Shown one piece after another: positions 35,437 through 43,892 of a DNA stretch of 64,000 nucleotides. Each line of letters opens with the position of its first letter. Positions within the stretch are counted from its first letter, which is position 1. Source of the stretch: Bradyrhizobium sp. OK095 (GTDB taxonomy: Bacteria > Pseudomonadota > Alphaproteobacteria > Rhizobiales > Xanthobacteraceae); the NCBI RefSeq assembly GCF_900109945.1, contig NZ_FOBX01000002.1:558001-622000 (forward strand), written 5' to 3'. A program made the position numbers and the translations under genes. The notes below the pieces were generated by a model. It was not told where the DNA came from and ran no database searches. It worked only from the letters and a program-made list of their open reading frames with translations.

Positions 35437-36980
35437 GCCTGCCGGTGGAGCGCTCCAGCAGGCCAGAAGACGTCAGGCATCTCATCGTCGTGCTCGGCGA
35501 CCAGCTCGACGCCGACGGCGCTGCTTTCGACGGCTTCGATCCCTCCCGCGACCTCGTTCTGCAGATGGAGGTGATCGAAGAGACCTCCTACATCCCGCAG
35601 CACAGGAAGCGCATCGCCTATTTCCTCGCCTCGATGCGACACTTCAGGGACGAACTCATCGCGCGCGGGCGGCGTGTGCACTATGTCGAGATCGACGAGC
35701 ACGGCAATACCGGGCGCTTCGAAACCGAGATCGCGCGGGCCCAGCGCAGGTTCAGGCCCTCACGGACGATCGTGGCCGAGCCGGGCGACTGGCGCGTCGC
35801 TGAAAAGCTGCGCCGTCTGCCGCAGGCGCCGGAGATCCACTGCGACAGCCACTTCCTGTGCTCGCGCGAGGAATTTGCGGCCTTCTCCGCGCGACATCAC
35901 CGCCCGGTGCTTGAAACCTTCTATCGTGCCATGCGCCGAAAGACCGGGATTCTCATGGATCCCGCCGGACGACCCGTCGGCGGCGCGTGGAATTTCGACG
36001 CGGAGAATCGCAAGTCCTTCGGCAGGACCAGCCCGTCCATACCGCGGCGCCCCTCATGCCCGCCCGACGCGATCACGACGGAGGTGCTGCGGCTCGTCGC
36101 TGAACGCTTCGCCGAAAATCCCGGCAAGCTCGACGGCTTCGACCTGCCCGTCACACGAACACAAGCGCTGGCGCAGCTGGACGACTTCGTCGCCGAGCGG
36201 CTTCCGCGGTTCGGCGACTACCAGGACGCGATGCGATCCGGCCAGCCCTTCCTCTACCACGCGGTCCTGTCAGGTCCCTTGAACCTGCACCAGCTGCGGC
36301 CGCTGGAGGTCGTCCAGTCCGCGCTGCAAAACACGACCGCCCCGCTGAACGCGCTGGAAGGCTTTACCCGCCAGATCATCGGATGGCGGGAATTCGTCCG
36401 CGGCATCTACTGGCAGCGCATGCCGCATTATGCGGAAGCAAACGCGCTCGACGCCGAACTGCCGATGCCGAAATTCTACTGGACCGGCGAGACCGACATG
36501 CGCTGCCTCGCCGAGGCGATCGGTCACACGATCGACCACGCCTATGCCCACCACATCGAGCGGCTGATGGTGCTCGGACTGTTCGCCATGCTCCTGGGCG
36601 TCCGGCCCTACGACGTTCATCGCTGGCACATGTCGATGTTCTGGGACGCCGTCGATTGGGTCTCCTTGCCGAACACACTCGGCATGAGCCAGCACGGTGA
36701 CGGCGGCATCGTCGGCACCAAGCCCTATGCTGCATCGGGCAATTACATCCACCGTATGAGCGATCATTGCCGGCAGTGTCGCTTCGATCCCAAGAAATCG
36801 ATCGGCGAGGACGCCTGTCCTTTTACCACACTCTACTGGAATTTCCTGGACAAGCACCGCCAACGCTTCGCAGCCAACGGCCGGATGAAGAACCAGTATG
36901 CCAATCTGGCTCGCAAGGATGCCGGAGAGTTGCGCACGATCCGGCGCCAGGCAGCGAGCATCGCCGAAGCCATGACCTGA
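35433..36980 (+). CDS. phrB: Iron-sulfur cryptochrome/(6-4) photolyase, PhrB type
   Basis: A 515-residue flavoprotein of the FeS-BCP group. The N-terminal Rossmann-like domain begins DVRHLIVVLGDQLDADG, and the helical FAD domain covers about residues 210-500 (ALEGFTRQIIGWREFVRGIYW, SMFWDAVDWVSLPNTLGMSQH). Cysteines C358, C446, C449 and C462 have exactly the spacing of the [4Fe-4S] ligands in Agrobacterium PhrB. That enzyme repairs (6-4) photoproducts with blue light and carries a lumazine antenna. The start is a GTG at 35433 overlapping the TGA of the sigma-factor gene, so the two are translationally coupled. It converges with tspO, 8 bases apart. Confidence 0.93.
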   Translation: MSLPVERSSRPEDVRHLIVVLGDQLDADGAAFDGFDPSRDLVLQMEVIEETSYIPQHRKRIAYFLASMRHFRDELIARGRRVHYVEIDEHGNTGRFETEIARAQRRFRPSRTIVAEPGDWRVAEKLRRLPQAPEIHCDSHFLCSREEFAAFSARHHRPVLETFYRAMRRKTGILMDPAGRPVGGAWNFDAENRKSFGRTSPSIPRRPSCPPDAITTEVLRLVAERFAENPGKLDGFDLPVTRTQALAQLDDFVAERLPRFGDYQDAMRSGQPFLYHAVLSGPLNLHQLRPLEVVQSALQNTTAPLNALEGFTRQIIGWREFVRGIYWQRMPHYAEANALDAELPMPKFYWTGETDMRCLAEAIGHTIDHAYAHHIERLMVLGLFAMLLGVRPYDVHRWHMSMFWDAVDWVSLPNTLGMSQHGDGGIVGTKPYAASGNYIHRMSDHCRQCRFDPKKSIGEDACPFTTLYWNFLDKHRQRFAANGRMKNQYANLARKDAGELRTIRRQAASIAEAMT

Positions 36981-36988
36981 TCCGTGGC

Positions 36989-37441
36989 TCAGTTGAGCAA
37001 GAAGATGCCGGCGTTGAGCAGGGTGGCAAAGGCGACCCAGGCGAGGTAGGGCAGGAACAGTGCCGCGGCGGCCCGATCGGCCTGCCAGCGCTCGGCGATA
37101 AATCCGATGATTGCCAGAAGCATGGCGACGATCACGGCCAGTGCGATGCCGGTGCAATGCCACGTGAAGAACACCGGCGACCAGGTGAAATTGAACAGCA
37201 TCTGCGCAGTCCAGAGCAGCATGCCCGGGCCGCGCGGCGCCCGCTCCCAGGTCCGCGCGCCGGCCAGCGCGATCAGCACGTAGATCACGGACCATACCGG
37301 CGCGAAAACCCAGTTCGGCGGATTGAACGGCGGCTTGGTCAACCCGGCGTACCAGGCCCCGGGCAGGTTCGTGCTGCCGATGGCAAAGCCGATCCCGAAC
37401 ACAACCAGGATGAACAGAGCCGCTCTTGAATAGGTTACCAT
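36989..37441 (-). CDS. tspO: TspO/MBR family tryptophan-rich sensory protein
   Basis: A 150-residue protein with five predicted transmembrane helices and the family signature in its first loop (LTKPPFNPPNWVFAPVWSVIYVLIALAG), followed by NFTWSPVFF and the late YLAWVAFATLLNAGIFLLN. TspO binds porphyrins and, in Rhodobacter, adjusts photosynthesis gene expression to oxygen; in other bacteria it is linked to oxidative and light stress through tetrapyrrole handling. It converges with the photolyase gene and is preceded by the same TGATCC-N16-CGTT element as the sigma genes, which ties it to the island's photo-oxidative theme. Confidence 0.95.
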   Translation of the reverse strand: MVTYSRAALFILVVFGIGFAIGSTNLPGAWYAGLTKPPFNPPNWVFAPVWSVIYVLIALAGARTWERAPRGPGMLLWTAQMLFNFTWSPVFFTWHCTGIALAVIVAMLLAIIGFIAERWQADRAAAALFLPYLAWVAFATLLNAGIFLLN

Positions 37442-37480
37442 CAGCCAACGCCGCGCGTGATCAAGACAGGGGTCATCGCT

Positions 37481-37508
37481 TCAACGCTGCAGCGGCAGGA
37501 TTGGATCA
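37481..37508 (-). promoter_or_regulatory. Predicted RpoE-type promoter upstream of tspO
   Basis: On the minus strand TGATCC (37508-37503), 16 bases, then CGTTGA (37486-37481), 39 bases before the tspO ATG. The -35 hexamer and spacer equal those before the two sigma genes; the -10 keeps CGTT. Like the other two it has an A directly after TGATCC. Confidence 0.65.
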
Positions 37509-37545
37509 CTCGGGGGACGCGGATCGACCTCGCTCTGCCCAGCCT

Positions 37546-38373
37546 TTATTTCTGCGGCCCGGACAGCGTGATCTCGCGCTCGGCGCGGAATACGTTGCTG
37601 TAGAGGTTGGCGATCCACTGCCGGCCGATCTCGGTCTTGTTGAGATAGCCGATCTCGGTCTGGATGTGCGGTGCGACGCTATTCCAATAGAACTGTGGAT
37701 AGCGGTTCACGATGTCGGCGGGCGAGTCGTAGCCGAGCTGCCGATTCATGCCGACTTCCTCGAACTCGTAGTAGAGCGCATTGGCCTTGCGCAGATAATT
37801 GGGGTCGCCGAGCTGGCCGATGAAATCGGCGGCACGCAGGATCGAGGCTTCGTCGTCGTACTCCTGGCCTTCGCGGGCCGGGAAGCGGGTGCCCTCGATG
37901 GCACGGGCGACGCGCTCACTGTCGATGCCGCGGACCGCCGGCAGCCGTCGCCTCACGAAAAGCTTCGAGCGATCAACGTGATACAACATCAGACTGGCAT
38001 CGGAGGCGCCGCGCGGCAGCGCCACCTTGGTGCCGGCATCGTCGATGATGAAGCCGTCTTCGTCATCCTCAGGAAACAGACCACGGACATAGCCGATATC
38101 GTGCGCAAGGCAGGCGATCAGGATATGGAGGTAGTCCTCCGCCGCAAGATGCGCATGGAGATTACGTCCCGTGAGGATCGCCTGAGCGGCCAGCGTCACC
38201 AGCATCGTATGCTCGATGTTGTGGTACAGCGCGTCGCTGTTGCCGATGCACTCCATCGCGGTGCGCGTCGAGCCCTCCAGCACCCTGGCAGAGGGCTCGT
38301 CGTACCGACGGCGCATGAAAGAGCCCAGCATCTTTTCCAGGGTTTCGGCCGCCAGTCGCGGTAACGTCATCAT
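37546..38373 (-). CDS. HD-domain phosphohydrolase-like protein
   Basis: A 275-residue soluble protein. Metal-binding residues of the HD superfamily are visible: H51 and H55 (YHNIEHTML), H91-D92 (LAHDIGYVRGLF) and an aspartate near 183 (ILRAADFIGQLGD). HD proteins hydrolyse phosphate esters such as nucleotides or cyclic nucleotides, and the sequence order resembles the phosphodiesterase PDEase_I fold more than the RelA or GYP groups. The C-terminal third (QFYWNSVAPHIQTEIGYLN) is helical. The substrate is unknown. It lies upstream of tspO with its own short intergenic region, and no regulator is adjacent. Confidence 0.8.
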   Translation of the reverse strand: MMTLPRLAAETLEKMLGSFMRRRYDEPSARVLEGSTRTAMECIGNSDALYHNIEHTMLVTLAAQAILTGRNLHAHLAAEDYLHILIACLAHDIGYVRGLFPEDDEDGFIIDDAGTKVALPRGASDASLMLYHVDRSKLFVRRRLPAVRGIDSERVARAIEGTRFPAREGQEYDDEASILRAADFIGQLGDPNYLRKANALYYEFEEVGMNRQLGYDSPADIVNRYPQFYWNSVAPHIQTEIGYLNKTEIGRQWIANLYSNVFRAEREITLSGPQK

Positions 38374-38630
38374 GGATGCAGCCCCGTCTGTCGGTGGTGT
38401 CCCACGCCAGCTCCCGACGTCTCATTTTCGTCTTCGACGCAAAGGCTAGCATAGCCCAACTTGGGCCGGCTCGCCAAATCCCGAAATGAAAACACGGAAA
38501 TATGTTACGCTCCCGCTTCGCAACATCACGGTTGCGGTCACGGTCCAGCACACCCGGCGGGCCCGGGCAGGGTCCGGGCGGGCCAATGGCCGACCCCGGG
38601 GACGCTTGCACCGCGCTGCGGATGGCGGCG

Positions 38631-40265
38631 TCAATTCCCGCGCGCGACGCGCTCCAGCATGGCGTCGAAAGCAGCCTTGATCCGGCGGATGTAAGGGTCC
38701 TTGTAGGGACAATCCGGGTTCTGGTCGTGAACCAGCATGGAGGCATTGACCTCGAACACGACGAGGTGACCGTCGCGGTCGAGGGCACAATCGATGCCGA
38801 AATAGTCGAGGCCGATGCGGTCGCGGATCATCCGCAACATATCATAATGCGAGGCGCCAAAGACCTCACCGGGATCACGCAGGAAGCGCTCTTCCTCCTC
38901 CTGCATCCAGGCGTGCCGCGTCATCTCCGTAGCATCGCGATGCAGCTTCCACTCGTCGCCGATCGCCAGGTGATAGGGCAGAATCTCCTCGCCGACGAAC
39001 AGGAATCTGTACTTGCGGAAGAAGCCGTCGATGGAGCGGTAATCGACATAATCGATCACGTAGCGATCATGGTCCGCGTGCTCGGTGAGAAACGCGATCA
39101 GCGCCGCATCGTCGTCGAGCTTCTCGAAGATGTCGCCGCCATGGGTGCCGGCCGGCCGCGCCAGCAGCGGAAACACAAGCTCGGAACGCGCGGCAAGTCC
39201 CTCGCCTGCACCGATGCGGATCGTGCGCGGCATCCGGCAGCCATCGATGCCGGCGAGTGCCAGAGCTGTCGCATCACGCGTCGTGCGCAGGATTTTCGCG
39301 GGATCGTTGACGACAGGCTTGCCGAGGGCATTCGCAACGGCGACAGCGAGAGGAAGAACCTGCCCGCCCTGGTCGGCATCGGAGACCAGGTTGACGACGA
39401 CATCGGCTTGATGCGCGAGCATTGCGATGTCCGGCCGGCTCGCGGGCAATAGCGACAGGATGCTGGTCTCGTAAGTGCAGTCCTTGAACAGAAACTCGAC
39501 CGGCGTGTTGCCGACGAAGGGTGCAAACAGCGCCAGCACCCGGAACGAAGGCTGCGATGTGATCGCGGGCTTGCGCAGGACCGGATGCGCCTGCGCGGCG
39601 CGGGTGTAAGCCGTCTGCGCCGCCTCGTTCTCGCCCTGCGCCTGCCGGATCGCGCCGACCCAGTAGAAATTCTCGGCCTGGGCCGGCGCGAGGACAATCG
39701 CCTGCTCGAAATATGCGATGGCCTCACTGGCCTCACCGAGCTCGAAGCAGACCTTGCCGAGCTGGCCGTAGAGGACAGCATCCTCGGGCGTCTCCTCCAG
39801 CAATTCGAGCAGCAGTGACTTCGCAATCTCAAACTGCCGGGTTACGACCAGCGCCTCGACCAGGTTGGTCCGCGACGGCCGGTGCGCCGGGTTGAGCCGG
39901 AGCGCTTCCAGATAGAGCGCGATGGCCTCTCGCGTCATGCCGCTGCGCTGATGGACGATGCCGAGATTGCACCAGCACGCGACGAGACGCGGCGAAAGAC
40001 GCAAGGCTGCCTTGTAGTTCTCGCCCGCGGACGCGATGTCGTCGCAGAGCATGAAGGCGTTGGCGAGCGCGGCGTGGAGATCGGCAACGACGTCGTTGGC
40101 CGCGCCGATCGACATCATCACCGCGACCGCAAGTCCCGCCTGGAAGATCGCGATGGCATCCCTGAGCTCGCCGCGCCGGTAGTGCTCGCGTCCCCTCAGC
40201 AAATAGTCAGCAGCGTCCGGCGCACCGGCTGCCGCCGGCGCGAAGGCAATCGAAGTCGCAGTCAT
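38631..40265 (-). CDS. TPR-repeat protein with C-terminal ATP-grasp-like domain
   Basis: A 544-residue protein. The N-terminal 230 residues hold about five tetratricopeptide repeats (for example LVACWCNLGIVHQRSGMTRE and AEASEAIAYFEQ-like units). From about residue 245 an ATP-grasp-like domain follows, with FPLLARPAGTHGGDIFEKL (phosphate-binding region), DYVDYRSIDGFFRKYRFLFV, and the metal-binding end IDCALDRDGHLVVFEVNASM. Such domains join a carboxylate to an amine using ATP. The gene is 187 bases downstream of the transglutaminase/ATP-grasp set on the same strand, so a shared role in making or modifying a peptide is plausible. A GGAGA box precedes the start. Confidence 0.85.
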   Translation of the reverse strand: MTATSIAFAPAAAGAPDAADYLLRGREHYRRGELRDAIAIFQAGLAVAVMMSIGAANDVVADLHAALANAFMLCDDIASAGENYKAALRLSPRLVACWCNLGIVHQRSGMTREAIALYLEALRLNPAHRPSRTNLVEALVVTRQFEIAKSLLLELLEETPEDAVLYGQLGKVCFELGEASEAIAYFEQAIVLAPAQAENFYWVGAIRQAQGENEAAQTAYTRAAQAHPVLRKPAITSQPSFRVLALFAPFVGNTPVEFLFKDCTYETSILSLLPASRPDIAMLAHQADVVVNLVSDADQGGQVLPLAVAVANALGKPVVNDPAKILRTTRDATALALAGIDGCRMPRTIRIGAGEGLAARSELVFPLLARPAGTHGGDIFEKLDDDAALIAFLTEHADHDRYVIDYVDYRSIDGFFRKYRFLFVGEEILPYHLAIGDEWKLHRDATEMTRHAWMQEEEERFLRDPGEVFGASHYDMLRMIRDRIGLDYFGIDCALDRDGHLVVFEVNASMLVHDQNPDCPYKDPYIRRIKAAFDAMLERVARGN

Positions 40266-40452
40266 GGAATCTCCGCTGGAAGCGTTCCGCCGCGGAGATC
40301 CCGCAGACCGGCTTCAGCAATGATGACGAGCCAATATGTCGCGGCTCAGCGTTAACAAGCGCTTAATGAACGGACGTTCGCCACAGCCAGGAAACATGCC
40401 GAAACAAGTTTCCCCGCCTGGTTCGTCCGGCACGCGGACCGTAAAACCCCGC

Positions 40453-41331
40453 TCACTCCACCAGCAGCACGTCCACGGCGACGCCGAGCTTCTGCTTCGG
40501 CGAGCCGACGATGATGCCGTCGACCGGCGAGACGTCGGAGAAGTCCCGGGCGACCGCGAGCACGATATGGTCGTTGGCGACGAGGAGATCGTTGGTCGGA
40601 TCGAAATCGATCCAGCCAAGCTCGGCCCCGCACCACAGCGACACCCAGGCATGGGTGGCATCGGCGCCTTGCAAACGCGGCTGTCCCGCTGGCGGAATGG
40701 TACGCAGATATCCGCTGACATAGGCCGCTGGCAGGCCGAGCCCGCGCAGCCCTGCGATCATCACATGGGCAAAGTCCTGGCAGACGCCGTGGCGCTTGTC
40801 GAAGACCTCGTTGAGCGGCGTCGAGATCACGGTGGCTTTGGGATCGTAGCGGAATTCAGTGCGGATGCGATGCATCAGATCGACCGCGCCGGCGAGGATG
40901 CCCGTGCCGGCCGCAAAGCTCGCGGCCGCATACACGCTGACCGGACGCAACACGGGGACCAGCGGGCTTGCAAAGACATAGCCGACCGGCGAAGACGGCC
41001 CGAGGCTCGTCGCCTCGAACGCGAGGTCGCGGATGCTCTCCCAGGGCGGGCTTGCAGCATCGCGCGCGGGCGGCTTGCGCGAGATGGAGACACGCGAACG
41101 TGAATCGATGCGCAAAGTGCGATGCGCGGTTTCGATCACGATGCTCTCGGTCAGCGTGCCGAAGAAGTCGCGGCGGACGTGGCGCTCGGACGGACGCGGA
41201 TGAATCTCGACCTTGTGCGAGACTAGCTCCTGGCCATTGCCGCTCTTCGGCTCCAGCCGCAGCGTGCAGCGGGCGAAGCTGACCGGGCTTTCGTATTCGT
41301 AAGTGGTGACGTGCCGGATGTCGTAGATCAC
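40453..41331 (-). CDS. Transglutaminase-like cysteine protease family protein
   Basis: A 292-residue protein of the bacterial transglutaminase family with the N-terminal beta domain (MIYDIRHVTTYEYESPVSFA) and a papain-like core. The catalytic triad is C184 (HGVCQDFAHVMIAGLRGLG), H227 (DATHAWVSLW) and D242 (GWIDFDPTND). In these operons the enzyme is thought to cleave or transfer peptide bonds rather than cross-link proteins. Its ATG overlaps the stop of the upstream circularly permuted ATP-grasp gene (ATGA at 41331-41328), so the two are translationally coupled. No signal peptide, so it acts in the cytoplasm. Confidence 0.93.
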   Translation of the reverse strand: MIYDIRHVTTYEYESPVSFARCTLRLEPKSGNGQELVSHKVEIHPRPSERHVRRDFFGTLTESIVIETAHRTLRIDSRSRVSISRKPPARDAASPPWESIRDLAFEATSLGPSSPVGYVFASPLVPVLRPVSVYAAASFAAGTGILAGAVDLMHRIRTEFRYDPKATVISTPLNEVFDKRHGVCQDFAHVMIAGLRGLGLPAAYVSGYLRTIPPAGQPRLQGADATHAWVSLWCGAELGWIDFDPTNDLLVANDHIVLAVARDFSDVSPVDGIIVGSPKQKLGVAVDVLLVE

Positions 41332-43865
41332 GCCAGCCCCGTCAGCTTTTCTGGCCGGCTGGCTTTGGGGCCGTGCGGGAAGTAGTGCAGACTGATCGCT
41401 TCGGCGAGGCTGAGCAGATCCTGCTCTAGCGAGAACAGCGTCTTGACCTCCAGCCTCTCGGCCTCGGCGGTGGCCAGCATCGACTGCACCGCGACCGCGA
41501 GCCGCTGCGGCTTCTCGATCAGGCCATGCTCCTTCAAGCTCGGAAGTGCTGCGATGTGCTCGTTCAGCGTCGTCACCTGGAACGCCACCGAGCGCGGGTT
41601 GTAGGGATCGAGCACCGCGAGGTCGCGCACCGGCGCCAGGATCGGCGCCAGCAGATAGCGCGAGCGATAGGTGATCTGGGAATCCACCAGCGTCAGCAGG
41701 ATGTCGAGATCCTCGTCGCCGGCCTCGTCATAGGCGAACTGGCGAGCGAAACGCGCCGTGTTGATGGCGCGCTCGGTACGGCGGCCGATGTCGAGGAAGC
41801 GCCAGCCGGCGGCGCGGTTCATGTTCTCCTGCGCCAGACCTGCAAAGCTCGCGAGCTCCTGCAAGGTCAACTCGGCCGCGCTGACCACGCTGTCGTCACC
41901 CTCAACCTCAACGGCGAGGCGCTCGGCCATCTCAGTGATGACCTGCCAGGCATCGGGCGACAGCCGCTCGCGCAAGGAGGTCGCCGTGCGCTGGGCTGAA
42001 CGTACCAGCGACAGCGCCGAGCCGAAGCGCTCCGGGCTCTGCAAGGCTTCGGCGACGATGCGCCCCGGCGCCGCGCGCGAGGTCTGCGAGATCGCCCCCC
42101 AGGTCACCAGCAGACGCTGGATGCGTTCGGCCGATTGCAGCGAGGCCGCGGTGCCCTTGTTGGGTCCGCTCGGCGAGCCCAGCGCGCGCACCAGCCGCAA
42201 GGTTGCCTCGGCGCGTTCGAGATAGCGGCCGAGCCAATACAGATTGTCGGCGGCGCGGCTCGGCAGCACGCCGGCGATGCGCCGGATGCGGACCTTGTCG
42301 GTCGCCGGCAACAGTGACGCGGTCGCGACCTTCTTCTCCGAAACGACCCAGACGTCGGCGGCGCGGGCGCCGTCACCCATCGACACCGCGCGCGCATCCG
42401 TCTTCTCGGCGATCCGGCAGAAGCCGCCGGGCATGATGGCCCAGCCGTCGGGCGTCGCAGCCGCGAACACACGCAGCACGAAGGGACGCGGCGTCAGCTG
42501 GCCCTGCTCCCAGACCGGCATGGTCGAGAGCCGCACCACCTCCTGACCGACATAGTCCATGCCGCGCGCACTGATGGAATCGATCAGGCGCTGGCGCCCG
42601 TCGGCATCGAGCTCGCTCGCGAGCACCGGAGCATTGCTGTCGAAGCCGGGCACGCCGCGCCCATAGGCGCCTTCGATCGCGACCTCGTCGAGCCGCGACA
42701 GCACTTCTTCGCGCGCCGAGCGCTGGCCGCACCACCAGGTCGCGATGTGCGGCATCTTCAGCTCTTCGCCGAGCAGGCGGCGGCTGAGCGCCGGCAGGAA
42801 GCCGAGCAGCGCGCGGGCCTCCAGCACGCCCGAGCCCGGCATGTTGGCGACGACGACGCCGTCCTTGCGCAGCACGTCGATCAGGCCGGGCACGCCGAGA
42901 TGCGAGGACGCATCGAGCTCGAGCGGATCGAGCGAGTTGGAATCGACGCGGCGGAGCAGCACGTCGAGCCGCTTGAGGCCGGCAACGGTGCGGATGTGGA
43001 TGCGATTGTCGCTGACGGCGAGATCGTCGCCCTCGACCAAGAGGAAGCCGAGATAGCGCGCCAGCGTCGCGTGCTCGAAATAGGTTTCACTGAAGGCGCC
43101 GGGGGAGAGCACGCCGATCCGCGGTTCGTCGCGATCGGCGCGTGCGCGCAGTGAGTCACGAAACGCCTCGAAGAACGGCGCGACGCGCGGCACGTTCATC
43201 GACTTGTAGAGATCGGAGAAGGCGCGCGAGAGCACCAGGCGGTTTTCCAGCGCATAGCCCGCGCCCGAGGGCGCCTGCGTGCGGTCGCCGAGCACCCACC
43301 AGCGGCCGTCGGGCCCGCGGCCGACATCGGCGGCATAGAGCGAGAGATAGCGCCCGCCCGGCGGCTCGACGCCGCAGACGGGGCGGAGATATTCGGGACT
43401 GCCGGCGATCGCGGCGGCCGGAAGCGCGCCCTCCGCGACCAGCTTCCCCTCGCCATAGATGTCGCGCAGCACGAGCTCGAGCAGCTCGGCACGCTGCGTG
43501 ATGCCGGCGGACAGCTGCTTCCAGTCGGCCTCGTCGATCAGCAGCGGCAGATGGCTGATCGACCACGGCCGGTCAGCGCCGTCGCCGGGCGCGCGGTAGG
43601 TGACGCCGGCCTCGCGGAGGTGGCGGTCGGCCATGCCGAAGCGCCGCTCGACCTCGTCGGGGGCGAGCGCGCCGAAGGCGTCGAAAAAACGGCTCCAGAC
43701 CGCGCGGGGGGCGCCGTCGGGCCCCAGGAATTCGTCGGGGATGCCGGGCAAGCGGCGATAGTCGCGGACCCATTGCGCAAGGCGGCGCTGGCCTTCACGT
43801 TGGCCCTCACGTTGTCCTGGCGCCTTACCCGCCTTGTCGTCCTGTTCGGCTGCGCCCTCGCCCAT
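41328..43865 (-). CDS. Circularly permuted ATP-grasp plus alpha-E domain fusion
   Basis: An 845-residue protein joining two units often encoded separately. Residues about 90-490 are a circularly permuted type 2 ATP-grasp ligase domain (YGEGKLVAEGALPA, FSETYFEHATLARYLGF, VEGDDLAVSDNRIHIRT, PVWEQGQLTPRPFVLRVF). Residues about 530-830 are the all-helical alpha-E domain (PSRAADNLYWLGRYLERAE, MNRAAGWRFLDIGRRTERAI). The set is predicted to form amide bonds in an unknown peptide-like product. The N-terminus is acidic and contains three GQRE/GQRR units from a 12-base tandem repeat. It is followed by a coupled transglutaminase gene and preceded, 27 bases away, by the giant DUF2126 gene. Confidence 0.93.
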   Translation of the reverse strand: MGEGAAEQDDKAGKAPGQREGQREGQRRLAQWVRDYRRLPGIPDEFLGPDGAPRAVWSRFFDAFGALAPDEVERRFGMADRHLREAGVTYRAPGDGADRPWSISHLPLLIDEADWKQLSAGITQRAELLELVLRDIYGEGKLVAEGALPAAAIAGSPEYLRPVCGVEPPGGRYLSLYAADVGRGPDGRWWVLGDRTQAPSGAGYALENRLVLSRAFSDLYKSMNVPRVAPFFEAFRDSLRARADRDEPRIGVLSPGAFSETYFEHATLARYLGFLLVEGDDLAVSDNRIHIRTVAGLKRLDVLLRRVDSNSLDPLELDASSHLGVPGLIDVLRKDGVVVANMPGSGVLEARALLGFLPALSRRLLGEELKMPHIATWWCGQRSAREEVLSRLDEVAIEGAYGRGVPGFDSNAPVLASELDADGRQRLIDSISARGMDYVGQEVVRLSTMPVWEQGQLTPRPFVLRVFAAATPDGWAIMPGGFCRIAEKTDARAVSMGDGARAADVWVVSEKKVATASLLPATDKVRIRRIAGVLPSRAADNLYWLGRYLERAEATLRLVRALGSPSGPNKGTAASLQSAERIQRLLVTWGAISQTSRAAPGRIVAEALQSPERFGSALSLVRSAQRTATSLRERLSPDAWQVITEMAERLAVEVEGDDSVVSAAELTLQELASFAGLAQENMNRAAGWRFLDIGRRTERAINTARFARQFAYDEAGDEDLDILLTLVDSQITYRSRYLLAPILAPVRDLAVLDPYNPRSVAFQVTTLNEHIAALPSLKEHGLIEKPQRLAVAVQSMLATAEAERLEVKTLFSLEQDLLSLAEAISLHYFPHGPKASRPEKLTGLA

Positions 43866-43892
43866 GCGCCTCTCCCTGCCCCACCCTCATAC

